Source: JAQGMV01 sp035626595
Lineage (GTDB): Bacteria > Pseudomonadota > Gammaproteobacteria > Burkholderiales > SG8-41
DNA length: 64,000 nt
Reading direction: 5' to 3'
NCBI GenBank assembly: GCA_035626595.1
Contig: DASPNJ010000080.1
Location: forward strand, 106,224-170,223
The translations under genes were made by a program, and so were the position numbers. Shown here one piece after another: positions 17,708-25,504 of this stretch (position 1 is the first letter of the stretch; every line of letters begins with the position of its first letter). A model generated the notes under the pieces. It saw only the letters and a program-made list of their open reading frames with translations. It was not told the DNA's origin and did no database searches.

Positions 17708-18391
17708 TCAGCCCTGAGGCGCCTGCACGGCTGCAAGGAGCCGCGAGAGATCAGGGATCACCGCCGTCGGCTGAAGTTCCCAGGGATCGAACGGGATCGC
17801 CGGATCGCGCTGGACCCACACGGCGCGCATGCCCGCGGCAACCGCGCCGATCACGTCGAACGCATTCGCGGACACGAGCCAGCATTCATCGCACGCCCCG
17901 CACGCGCGCCGCACGTAGTGCAGATAAACGACCGGGTCTGGCTTGAACGATTTCACTTCGTCCACGCTGACGATGTCTTCGAACAGGTCGCGAATGCCCG
18001 CACTCGCGAGCACGTCGTGCACGCTCTGCGGCACACCATTGGAAAACGCGAGGAGCCGGGCACCGGCCTCGCGCAAGCCATCCAGCGCCGGCAGCACGTC
18101 CGGGAAGGCGGGCAGCCGCCGGTAGCGCTCGAGCAGCGCGGATTTTTCCGCCGCACCGAGCTTTGCGCCGAACGCCGCAGTCACGAAATCGAGCGCGGCG
18201 GCGGTGCATACGTCGAAGTCCCGGTACTGCTCCATCGCCGCGCGACGGAAGGTGTACTCGAGCTGCTTCTGGCGCCACGCGGCCGCGAAAGCGGCACCGC
18301 GTCCGGGCAGGTGCCGTTCGAGCTCGGCGCCGATGGCTTGGGTGTCGATCAATGTGCCGTAGACGTCGATGCCTAGGATGGGGACGGACAT
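17708..18391 (-). CDS. L-2-haloacid dehalogenase (HAD type II) inside the glycolate operon
   Basis: 227 residues from MSVPILGIDVYGTL, with GAGGAG upstream. It matches L-2-haloacid dehalogenase closely: nucleophile Asp9 in GIDVYGTL, the substrate-arginine block AWRQKQLEYT, FSNGVPQS, KSFKPDPVVY (Lys and Tyr) and VSANAFDVIGA (Ser, Asn, Asp). These are the residues known to be catalytic in the Pseudomonas enzyme. It would convert 2-haloacids such as haloacetate to 2-hydroxy acids such as glycolate, the substrate of its operon partners. A phosphoglycolate phosphatase is less likely because of the QKQLEYT block. Confidence 0.88.
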   Translation of the reverse strand: MSVPILGIDVYGTLIDTQAIGAELERHLPGRGAAFAAAWRQKQLEYTFRRAAMEQYRDFDVCTAAALDFVTAAFGAKLGAAEKSALLERYRRLPAFPDVLPALDGLREAGARLLAFSNGVPQSVHDVLASAGIRDLFEDIVSVDEVKSFKPDPVVYLHYVRRACGACDECWLVSANAFDVIGAVAAGMRAVWVQRDPAIPFDPWELQPTAVIPDLSRLLAAVQAPQG

Positions 18392-18411
18392 GGTCGTGTC
18401 TCCTCGCCTGG

Positions 18412-19464
18412 TTACCACTCGGCGTACATGCGCCCGCGGTTAAAGATCCCCTGCGGGTCGAAGGCGTCCTTGAGGCGGCGGTGCACGGTCATCAGCGCTG
18501 CGGACAAAGGCTGAAAGACGCCCGCCTGCTTGTCGCCGCCCCGGAACAGCGTGGCGTGTCCGCCGGCGCGCGCAGCCGTGTTTCGGACGACCGCGGCGTC
18601 GTAATCGCCGGCGAGCCACCGCAGCGCGCCGCCCCACTCGATCAGTTGCACACCGGGCAGCTCCAGCGGCGGGGTCGTCGGTTTCACCGAGAGCCGCCAC
18701 AGCGGCGTCGCCTTCAGAAAATCGAAAGTATGGTCCCGCAACTGCGCCCAGTAATCGGCTCCGTTGTCAGCGAGCTCTTCGCCCCCCAGCCGCGCGCGCG
18801 CGGCGCGCACCGCCGACTCGGCGCCCGAAAGCCGCACCCGCAGCTCGTTCGCAAAGTGCGACGTCGCGGTGATCGGGAGCGGCTTACCCGCCCAGTCGTT
18901 AATGAGCGCGATCGCTTCGCCCTGCGAGCGCTCCTGCCGCAGCGTGATTTCCATCGGCGGCAACGGCAGCGCCTTGAGCGATACTTCCGTGACCATGCCG
19001 AGCGTGCCGAGCGCCCCCGCCATTAGCCGCGAGACGTCGTAGCCGGCGACGTTTTTCATGACCGCGCCGCCGAAGCGCAGGTCGTTGCCTTTGCCGTCGA
19101 GGAGCCGCACCCCGAGCACGAAATCGCGCGCGGCGCCGGCATACGCCCGGCGCGGACCCGACAATCCCGCGGCAATGGCCCCGCCGATCGTGCCGCCGGA
19201 TGCAAAGCGCGGCGGCTCGAACGCGAGCATCTGCCGGCGCTCGCGCATCGCGGCTTCGATGTCAGCGAGCGGCGTGCCGGAGCGCGCAGTGATGACGAGC
19301 TCCGCCGGCTCGTAGTCGACGATGCCGCTGTAGCTCCGCGCGTCGAGGATCTCGCCCTCGAGCCGGCCGCCATAGAAATCCTTCGTGCCGCCGCCCCGGA
19401 TGCGCAGCCGGGTCCCACGCGCAGCGGCATCGCGGATGATGCTCGCGAGTGATTCAATGGTCAT
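18412..19464 (-). CDS. glcE: Glycolate oxidase FAD-binding subunit GlcE
   Basis: 350 residues with a PCMH-type FAD domain: LRIRGGGTKDFYG at the N-terminus, GGTIGGAIAAGLSGPRR and GAVMKNVAGYDVSRLMAG. The length is that of GlcE, which is shorter than GlcD. It lies downstream of glcD across a 205-base gap containing a palindromic repeat, and 20 bases upstream of the dehalogenase gene. Confidence 0.93.
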   Translation of the reverse strand: MTIESLASIIRDAAARGTRLRIRGGGTKDFYGGRLEGEILDARSYSGIVDYEPAELVITARSGTPLADIEAAMRERRQMLAFEPPRFASGGTIGGAIAAGLSGPRRAYAGAARDFVLGVRLLDGKGNDLRFGGAVMKNVAGYDVSRLMAGALGTLGMVTEVSLKALPLPPMEITLRQERSQGEAIALINDWAGKPLPITATSHFANELRVRLSGAESAVRAARARLGGEELADNGADYWAQLRDHTFDFLKATPLWRLSVKPTTPPLELPGVQLIEWGGALRWLAGDYDAAVVRNTAARAGGHATLFRGGDKQAGVFQPLSAALMTVHRRLKDAFDPQGIFNRGRMYAEW

Positions 19465-19573
19465 CGCGAGGAGCCTCTCGCGTTCGCCGTGAGCGTAGCG
19501 AAGCGAAGTCGCAGGGCGTGGTGATCTCGTGGCACACGAGCTAGTCTGCCGAATCGTAAGTTCGTGCTGCGTT

Positions 19574-19641
19574 CGTCATTCCCGCGAAGGCGGCAATCCA
19601 GAATGGGTTTCGCCTGGACCCCTGCCTGCGCGGGGGTGACG
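19574..19641. repeat. Paired interspersed palindromes, ATTCCCGCG family
   Basis: Two arms, CGTCATTCCCGCGAAGGCGG and, inverted, the CTGGACCCC-GCGCGGGGGTGACG arm, about 12 bases apart, in the glcD-glcE gap. This is the same composite seen at 41391, 57575 and 59423. Confidence 0.88.
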
Positions 19642-19669
19642 AAGTTGGGCGGATCTATGGGTCACAGTA

Positions 19670-21160
19670 CTAGAACCGCGGCAGCTCCGGAAACTTCTCC
19701 TGCCCCGCGTGGACGTGCACGCGGCCGAACTCGGCGCAACGGTGCAGCGTCGGCACGGCCTTCCCCGGATTGAGGAGCCCGTGCTCGTCGAACGCGCGCT
19801 TCACCGCGTGGAACGTCTCGAGCTCGGCGTCGCGAAACTGCACGCACATGTGGTTGAGCTTCTCCACGCCGACGCCGTGTTCGCCGGTAATCGTGCCGCC
19901 GATGGAGATCGAGAATTCGAGGATCTCGGTGCCGAACGCTTCGGTGCGCTCGAGCTCGCCCGGCTTGTTCGCGTCGTACAGTATCAGCGGGTGCAGATTG
20001 CCGTCCCCGGCGTGAAAGACGTTGACGCATCTCAGGCTGTACTTTCGCTCGAGCTCGGTGATGAAGCGCAGCATGTCCGCGAGCCGCCTGCGCGGAATCG
20101 TGCCGTCCATGCAATAGTAATCGGGAGAGATCCGACCCGCTGCCGGAAACGCCGCCTTGCGGCCCGCCCAGAACTTGAGTCGCTCGGCTTCCGAGCGCGA
20201 TACGCGGATGAGCGTCGCACCGCTCGCTTCCATGATGTCCTCGACGCGCCGCACCTCGTCGGCCACTTCCTCGGCATTGCCGTCGGATTCGCACAGCAGG
20301 ATGCCCGCGACGTCCGTCGGGTAGCCGGCGTGGACGAAATGCTCGACGGCGACGGCCGCTGCCTGATCCATCATCTCGAGACCGGCGGGGATGATCCCGG
20401 CGCCGATCACGTTCGCCACCGCGGCGCCGGCTTTTTCGACGTCGTCGAATGCGGCCATGACGACCTGCGCGCACTCCGGCCGCGGCAGGAGCTTGACGCT
20501 CACTTCGGTCACGACTGCAAGCAGTCCTTCCGAGCCGGTGAGCAGCGCGAGGAGGTCGTAGCCGGCCGCGTCGAGGCCGTCGCTGCCGATCTCGAGCGTA
20601 TCGCCTTCGATGGTGAGCGCGCGCAGGCGCAGGATGTTGTGCACGGTGAGCCCGTACTTCAGGCAGTGCACGCCGCCGGAATTCTCGGCGACGTTGCCGC
20701 CGATGGTGCACGCAATCTGGCTCGACGGGTCCGGCGCGTAGTAGAGACCGTATGGCGCCGCCGCCTCGGAGATCGCGAGATTGCGCACGCCGGGCTCGAC
20801 GCGTGCGGTGCGCGCAGCCGGATCGATCTCGAGGATGCGCTTCAGCTTCGCCAGTGACACCAGCACGCCGTTTCCGAGCGGTAGCGCCCCGCCGGAGAGA
20901 CCCGTGCCCGCGCCGCGCGCGACCACCGGGACACGGCGCTCGTGACAGGTCACGAGTATGCGCCGCACCTCGTCTTCGTTGCGCGGCAGCGCGACCACCA
21001 TCGGCACCTGTCGATACGCCGAGAGGCCGTCGCACTCGTAGGGCTGCACGTCCTCGCGCTCGAACAGCACGGCTTCCGCGGGCATGAACGCGCGCAGCGC
21101 CGCGGCGACCTCACGCTGGCGCGCGTAATCGACGGGGACGGGTTCTACGACGGCGCTCAT
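19670..21160 (-). CDS. glcD: Glycolate oxidase subunit GlcD (FAD-linked)
   Basis: 496 residues. It carries the FAD-binding PCMH domain with PVVARGAGTGLSGGALP and NVAENSGGVHCLKYG, and the C-terminal FAD-oxidase domain with FHAGDGNLHPLILYD and ITGEHGVGVEKL. It is the flavin subunit that oxidises glycolate, or other short 2-hydroxy acids, to the 2-oxo acid. It heads the operon glcD-glcE-dehalogenase-glcF; the EamA exporter ends 27 bases upstream and may be co-transcribed. Confidence 0.95.
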   Translation of the reverse strand: MSAVVEPVPVDYARQREVAAALRAFMPAEAVLFEREDVQPYECDGLSAYRQVPMVVALPRNEDEVRRILVTCHERRVPVVARGAGTGLSGGALPLGNGVLVSLAKLKRILEIDPAARTARVEPGVRNLAISEAAAPYGLYYAPDPSSQIACTIGGNVAENSGGVHCLKYGLTVHNILRLRALTIEGDTLEIGSDGLDAAGYDLLALLTGSEGLLAVVTEVSVKLLPRPECAQVVMAAFDDVEKAGAAVANVIGAGIIPAGLEMMDQAAAVAVEHFVHAGYPTDVAGILLCESDGNAEEVADEVRRVEDIMEASGATLIRVSRSEAERLKFWAGRKAAFPAAGRISPDYYCMDGTIPRRRLADMLRFITELERKYSLRCVNVFHAGDGNLHPLILYDANKPGELERTEAFGTEILEFSISIGGTITGEHGVGVEKLNHMCVQFRDAELETFHAVKRAFDEHGLLNPGKAVPTLHRCAEFGRVHVHAGQEKFPELPRF

Positions 21161-21187
21161 GGGGGAGACTTCCTGCTCAATACTACC

Positions 21188-22048
21188 TCACGCTGTGAGG
21201 ATGAGCGCGACGCCCGCGATCGCGAGCAGCACGCCTGCGATGGCGCGCATGCCGAGCGTCTCCGTTCTGAGAAACAGCGCGCTGAAGAGCATCGTGAAGA
21301 GCGGGTAGGTTGCGACGATCGGCGACACCGTCACGACGCTGCCGGTGTTGAGCGCGTGATACGTCAGCAGGAGGGCGCCGCCGTTCAGCGCGCCGACCGT
21401 CGCGAAGCACAGAACGCCGGTCGTGCCGACGCGCAGGCGCTGCTCGTCCGAAGCGGCGTGGATGCCCCACATAAAGGCGGCGGAGGTGGCGTAGCCGACG
21501 AGCACCGCAGCGAAAGGGCTGGGCCACAGGCCCAGTGCGAGCTTCGTGAGCATCTGCGCGATGCCGCGCAACGCAGCCCCGGTAAGCGGCAGCACGAGGC
21601 GCCAGCCGGGCGCAGTCCTGAGCGGCGCGCGGGTGGAAAGCACCATCAGGCCCGCAATGACGACCGCAGCGCCGGCGCCGAGCGTCCACGTCAGATGCTC
21701 GCCGAGAAAGGCGACGGCAGCGGCCATCGCGAAAAGCGGCGCGGTGCACGAGACTGCGCCGGTCAGCGTCGGTCCGAGCTGGCGGTTCGACTCATAGGTG
21801 AGAAGCGTGACGATCGCCGGATAGAACACGCCCACCAGCGCGAACAGCGCGAGCGCGCCGATGTGCCACGCGTCGAGCTCCAGCAGAAACGGCGAGAGCG
21901 CCAGACACACGCCCAGCGTGAACGTGATGCTGACAGTCGCGCCCGCGATCGGCGCGGCATGCCTGAGACCGAACTGGCCGATGACGAGCGCCGCGCCGAA
22001 GCATGCGGCGGCGGTGAGGGCCAGCACCGGCGCTGTAAATGGGGTCAT
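21188..22048 (-). CDS. EamA/DMT family transporter
   Basis: 286 residues with about ten hydrophobic segments arranged as two EamA halves, the standard 10-TM drug/metabolite transporter layout. The substrate is unknown. The annotated N-terminus MTPFTAPV is encoded by the inverted-repeat element at 22033-22135, so the original start may have been a GTG seven codons later. It ends 27 bases before glcD, which would allow a link to glycolate metabolism. Confidence 0.87.
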   Translation of the reverse strand: MTPFTAPVLALTAAACFGAALVIGQFGLRHAAPIAGATVSITFTLGVCLALSPFLLELDAWHIGALALFALVGVFYPAIVTLLTYESNRQLGPTLTGAVSCTAPLFAMAAAVAFLGEHLTWTLGAGAAVVIAGLMVLSTRAPLRTAPGWRLVLPLTGAALRGIAQMLTKLALGLWPSPFAAVLVGYATSAAFMWGIHAASDEQRLRVGTTGVLCFATVGALNGGALLLTYHALNTGSVVTVSPIVATYPLFTMLFSALFLRTETLGMRAIAGVLLAIAGVALILTA

Positions 22049-22135
22049 GTAAATGGGGTCAGACTCGAGTTTCCAGAGGTCTGTATCAAAACGGATGTTA
22101 TCTGACGGAAAATCGGGTCTGACCCTACTTACATA
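22033..22135. repeat. Inverted-repeat element with GGGGTCAGAC ends
   Basis: TGTAAATGGGGTCA occurs twice in direct repeat (22033 and 22047). The second copy, continuing GGGGTCAGAC, is mirrored by GTCTGACCC-TACTTACA at about 22117-22135. Such ends are often associated with REP-associated tyrosine transposases, but no transposase is present, so this would be a non-autonomous copy. Confidence 0.75.
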
Positions 22136-22140
22136 GTCGA

Positions 22141-22821
22141 ATGGTCGATCGAGGACGAAGGGCCGTGCTGCGCGCGGCCGCCAGCGCGGCGGCGTGGGCC
22201 GCCACGGGCGCTCGCGCCGGGCAGTCGAAGGACCCGCTGCCGCGCACGAAGGACTACGTGGTCGCGCTCGTGCGCTCGAATCAGTCGGATCCGAAATCGC
22301 GGCCGGTACAGAAGATCGAGCCGGTGGTGTTCAGGCCGGATCCCAAATCATCGCCGGACAACGCGCTCGTGTTCGATCATTTCGTGGGAGACCTGCAGCT
22401 CCGGTACGTCTTCGAGGATCCGCAGTTCATGCTCGCGATGCGCGTGCGCGATCTCAAGCGGCTCAACCTTCAGCGCGAAGAGCTTCCGACGCTGGCGGTG
22501 GCGAACTTCCGGCGGCTCTATCCCAAGATCGGGGTCGCGTGGCCCGAACGCTGGCTGGGCGCCGTGGGAGAGGGCGGAGGGCTCGAGCCGTTGACGATGC
22601 TCGATGGCGCGTTCTGGAACCGGCAAGCGAAAGCGTTCGGCGGCGAGGTCATTGTCGCGGTGCCGTCGGCGAACGAGGTCTACTTCGCACCCCGCGAGCC
22701 CAAGCAGAACATCGAGCTCCTGAAGCACCTCGCCATCCTGCATTCGGAGAAAGCGGGCAGGCGCGCGGTCTCGCGCACGGTGTTCGCGTGGCGCTTCTTC
22801 CGCTGGGAAGTCCTGGCTTAG
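22141..22821 (+). CDS. DUF1444-like protein with a Tat-like leader
   Basis: 226 residues starting MVDRGRRAVLRAAAS, an arginine-rich leader followed by a short Ala-rich stretch that may direct export. The body resembles the DUF1444 (YtpQ) family: ALVFDHFVGDLQLRYVF, LAVANFRRLYP, PLTMLDGAFWNRQAK and VIVAVPSANEVYFAP in that order. I know of no established function for that family. The resemblance is by eye and moderate. It begins 6 bases after the inverted-repeat element, so its promoter may lie within that element. Confidence 0.6.
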   Translation: MVDRGRRAVLRAAASAAAWAATGARAGQSKDPLPRTKDYVVALVRSNQSDPKSRPVQKIEPVVFRPDPKSSPDNALVFDHFVGDLQLRYVFEDPQFMLAMRVRDLKRLNLQREELPTLAVANFRRLYPKIGVAWPERWLGAVGEGGGLEPLTMLDGAFWNRQAKAFGGEVIVAVPSANEVYFAPREPKQNIELLKHLAILHSEKAGRRAVSRTVFAWRFFRWEVLA

Positions 22822-22833
22822 TCCCGCGGGAGG

Positions 22834-22853
22834 GCCGCCACCGCTTTGGCGGC
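22834..22853. terminator. Possible bidirectional terminator hairpin
   Basis: A 7-bp stem GCCGCCA / TGGCGGC with loop CCGCTT lies between the convergent ends at 22821 and 22861. There is no T-run, so support is weak. Confidence 0.35.
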
Positions 22854-22860
22854 GCGCGCG

Positions 22861-23787
22861 CTAGGCTGCGCGTCCACAGCACTTCTTGTACTTCTTCCCG
22901 CTGCCGCAGGGGCACGGGTCGTTGCGGCCGATCTTCGGCTCCTCGCGCACGTAGGTTTCACCCGGCTCTTCGCCATACCTGTTCAGCTCCGCAGCCGCCT
23001 CCTCGAGCCAGCGGCGCTGGCGTTCGAGGATCGACTCGACACTGTAGAACTGCCATGGATCGGCGAAGCGGTCCCACTCGCGAGGCTCTCCGCCTGTCGC
23101 GTAGGCGTCTTCGACGCCGGACATGTCGAACCATGGATTTGCGCCGAGCCGCAGCTCGGTGAGGCTTTCCAGGTGGGCGCGGTGCTCCGGACGCGCGAAC
23201 TCGAGCAGCGTGCAGCCCAGTAAGCCACGGGTATCCGGATCTTCATCCGCAGCGAACGCGATGCGGCTTGCCCATGCGAGCGCCTCGTCGAGACGCCGGT
23301 CATCCGATGCCTGCTCGCAATACGCCAGTACCGAATCGGCGGCATGCGCGCGCACGCTGGCGTCGAGTGAGCGATCTTCCGCGACGCGGCGCAGTTGCAC
23401 GAGTACCGTCTCGGGCTTGTTGCGGAACAGCGCGGGCCATCCGCCTTCGATCCACTCGAGCGCGTTCGTCTCGACGACGCCGGTATGCCGCAGCAGCTCG
23501 ACGAGAAGATCGCCTGCGCGCTCGGAAGACATCAGGCCAAGGATCATCGCGGCGTGGAGCGGCAGCCACGATTCGCCCTCGCCGACATCGTCGGTCCAGT
23601 AGTAATCCTTGCGGAGCATGTCGTCGACGAGATCGAGGATCTCGTCGCCTCTGCGCGCGCACTCGTCGATCACGTCACGGTGTACGCGATCTTCATCGCC
23701 GAGGAGCAACCGCCAGAGCTCGGCGCTGGAGAGGCGGCCGAGCTCCGCGCTGGAATGGATTGGAAGCTCGCGCTGTCGTGCGGACAT
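22861..23787 (-). CDS. DUF1186-like helical-repeat protein with C-terminal SEC-C zinc motif
   Basis: 308 residues. The first 250 are helical repeats (for example YWTDDVGEGESWLPLHAAMI and AGDLLVELLRHTG) as in DUF1186/HEAT-like proteins. The last 20 carry the zinc motif DPCPCGSGKKYKKCC found in SecA and many cytoplasmic proteins that bind ribosomes or protein partners. Function unknown; a protein-quality or secretion-linked adaptor is only a guess from the SEC-C tail. It is a single gene between convergent and repeat-filled flanks. Confidence 0.8.
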   Translation of the reverse strand: MSARQRELPIHSSAELGRLSSAELWRLLLGDEDRVHRDVIDECARRGDEILDLVDDMLRKDYYWTDDVGEGESWLPLHAAMILGLMSSERAGDLLVELLRHTGVVETNALEWIEGGWPALFRNKPETVLVQLRRVAEDRSLDASVRAHAADSVLAYCEQASDDRRLDEALAWASRIAFAADEDPDTRGLLGCTLLEFARPEHRAHLESLTELRLGANPWFDMSGVEDAYATGGEPREWDRFADPWQFYSVESILERQRRWLEEAAAELNRYGEEPGETYVREEPKIGRNDPCPCGSGKKYKKCCGRAA

Positions 23788-23837
23788 CGTGCGTAGACCC
23801 GGTGCGGTGTCAGCGCGCCACTACGTCACTGCGGGAC

Positions 23838-23860
23838 GGTGCGCTATCCGCGCACCCTAC
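23838..23860. repeat. Interspersed palindrome, GGTGCGC family
   Basis: GGTGCGC-tatcc-GCGCACC plus CTAC, at the 3' end of the SDR gene; the TAG stop (23857-23859 on the minus strand) lies within it. A degenerate second copy precedes it at about 23800-23822. Confidence 0.8.
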
Positions 23861-24633
23861 TGCACCGCCCAGCCGCCGTCGATCGGCAGGTCGGCGCCAT
23901 TGATGTTGGCCGCGGCGTCGCTGCACAGGAACAGGCCGAGCTGCGCAACTTCCGCCGGCATGATCATGCGCCGGCTCGGCTGGCGGATGTCCAGCATCTC
24001 CTTGATCGCCTGCTCACGCGTCTTGCCTTCGGCGACCTTCTGCGCGATCTGGCGCTCGCAGTTGGGTGTGAGCACGAGCCCCGGCGAGAGCGCGTTGCAG
24101 GTGACGCCGGTCGGCGCGACCTCCAGCGCAACCGAGCGCGTCAAACCCACGATCGCGTGTTTCGTGGTGACGTAATCCACGCGGTTCGGCACGACGTTCG
24201 TCGCATGGATCGAGGCCATGTTGATGATGCGGCCCCAGTTGCGCTGCTTCATCCCGGGCAGCGTAAGGCGGATCGTATGAAACGCGGCCGACAGGTTCAC
24301 GGCCAACGCGAGATCCCACTTCTCGGCCGGGAATTCCTCGACCGGCGCGAAATAGCGCGTCACGGCGTTGTTGACGACGATATCGATCGCGCCGAATCGC
24401 GAGCGCGCGGCTTCAACCATCGCGGTGATTTCCGCGGGCTTCGCATTGTCGGCAGCGTGGTAGAGGACGCCGCCGCCATGGCTTTCGAGCTCTGCCTTGA
24501 ATTTATCGATCGCGGCCCCGTCGCCGAAGCCGTTGAACACCACGTTGCAGCCGGCGGTTGCGAACGCCCGCGCGAAGGCTTCGCCGATACCGCCCGTCGC
24601 GCCGGTCACCAGTGCCGTTCTATTTCGCAACAT
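23857..24633 (-). CDS. SDR family oxidoreductase, 3-hydroxybutyrate dehydrogenase-like
   Basis: 258 residues of classical short-chain dehydrogenase: NAD site TGATGGIGEAF, NNAV, catalytic Ser in MASIHATNV and Tyr/Lys in DYVTTKHAIVG. The tail NALSPGLVLTPNCERQI and the length resemble D-3-hydroxybutyrate dehydrogenases. Given its neighbours (hydroxypyruvate isomerase, tartronate semialdehyde reductase) the real substrate may instead be a hydroxy acid of the same pathway. Its start overlaps the reductase stop by 14 bases. Confidence 0.85.
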   Translation of the reverse strand: MLRNRTALVTGATGGIGEAFARAFATAGCNVVFNGFGDGAAIDKFKAELESHGGGVLYHAADNAKPAEITAMVEAARSRFGAIDIVVNNAVTRYFAPVEEFPAEKWDLALAVNLSAAFHTIRLTLPGMKQRNWGRIINMASIHATNVVPNRVDYVTTKHAIVGLTRSVALEVAPTGVTCNALSPGLVLTPNCERQIAQKVAEGKTREQAIKEMLDIRQPSRRMIMPAEVAQLGLFLCSDAAANINGADLPIDGGWAVQ

Positions 24634-25504
24634 CGTGATTCGCCATGCGCTCGAGCGCCTTCACCAGACCGGAATGGTCCCATTTCGCGCCGCCGTTCGC
24701 GACGCAGGCATTGAAAAGCTCCTGCGCGGTCGCGGTGTTCGGCAGCGACAGGCCCATCGCGCGCGCGCCGGACAGCGCGAGCGAGAGGTCCTTCTGGTGG
24801 AGCTCGATGCGGAAACCGGGATCGAACGTGCGCTTGATCATGCGCTCGCCATGCACTTCGAGGATGCGCGAGGCCGCGAAACCGCCCATCAGCGCCTGAC
24901 GGACTTTCGCCGGGTCGGCGCCCGCCTTGGAGGCAAAGAGCAGCGCCTCGCCCACTGCTTCGATGTTGAGCGCGACGATGATCTGGTTCGCGACTTTCGT
25001 GGTCTGGCCGTCGCCGTTGCCGCCGACGAGCGTTATGTTCTTGCCCATGAGCTCGAAGAGCGGCTTCACCTTCTCGAACGCTGCCTCGTTCGCGCCGACC
25101 ATGATCGTGAGCGCCGCGTTTTTGGCGCCGACCTCGCCACCCGAGACCGGCGCATCGACGTACTCACAGCCCAGCTCGTTCACGCGCTTTGCGAACTTCT
25201 TGGTCTCGATGGGTGAAATCGAGCTCATGTCCACGACGATGTTGCCTTTCGTGAGGCCTTCGGCCACGCCAGCCTCGCCGAACAGCACCTTCTCGACGTC
25301 CGGCGTATCCGGGACCATCGTGATGATCACGTCCGCTTTCTGTGCGACTTCCTTCGCGCTGCCGCAGGCATTGCCGCCCGCCGCGGTCAGCTCCTGCGGC
25401 ACGCCGCTGCGGCTGTTGAGGTAGAGGGTGTGCCCGCCCTTGATGAGATTGAGCGCCATGGGCTTGCCCATGATGCCGAGGCCGATGAATCCGATGTTGC
25501 TCAT
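24620..25504 (-). CDS. glxR: 2-hydroxy-3-oxopropionate (tartronate semialdehyde) reductase
   Basis: 294 residues of the beta-hydroxyacid dehydrogenase family. NAD(P) motif GFIGLGIMGKPMALNL at the N-terminus, substrate motif APVSGGEVGAKNA at about 120, and catalytic Lys in GDGQTTKVANQI. The nearby hydroxypyruvate isomerase supports reduction of tartronate semialdehyde to D-glycerate. The start MSNIGFIG was chosen because the longer frame is a shadow of the TRAP permease. It overlaps that permease by 4 bases. Confidence 0.9.
   Translation of the reverse strand: MSNIGFIGLGIMGKPMALNLIKGGHTLYLNSRSGVPQELTAAGGNACGSAKEVAQKADVIITMVPDTPDVEKVLFGEAGVAEGLTKGNIVVDMSSISPIETKKFAKRVNELGCEYVDAPVSGGEVGAKNAALTIMVGANEAAFEKVKPLFELMGKNITLVGGNGDGQTTKVANQIIVALNIEAVGEALLFASKAGADPAKVRQALMGGFAASRILEVHGERMIKRTFDPGFRIELHQKDLSLALSGARAMGLSLPNTATAQELFNACVANGGAKWDHSGLVKALERMANHDVAK

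Noticed and set aside
17708..18391. Phosphoglycolate phosphatase assignment for the HAD gene in the glc operon
   Set aside because: The WRQKQLEYT block, KSFKPDPVVY and VSANAFD residues are those of L-2-haloacid dehalogenase, not of Gph.
22033..22135. Complete insertion sequence
   Set aside because: The element is about 100 bases and contains no transposase frame.
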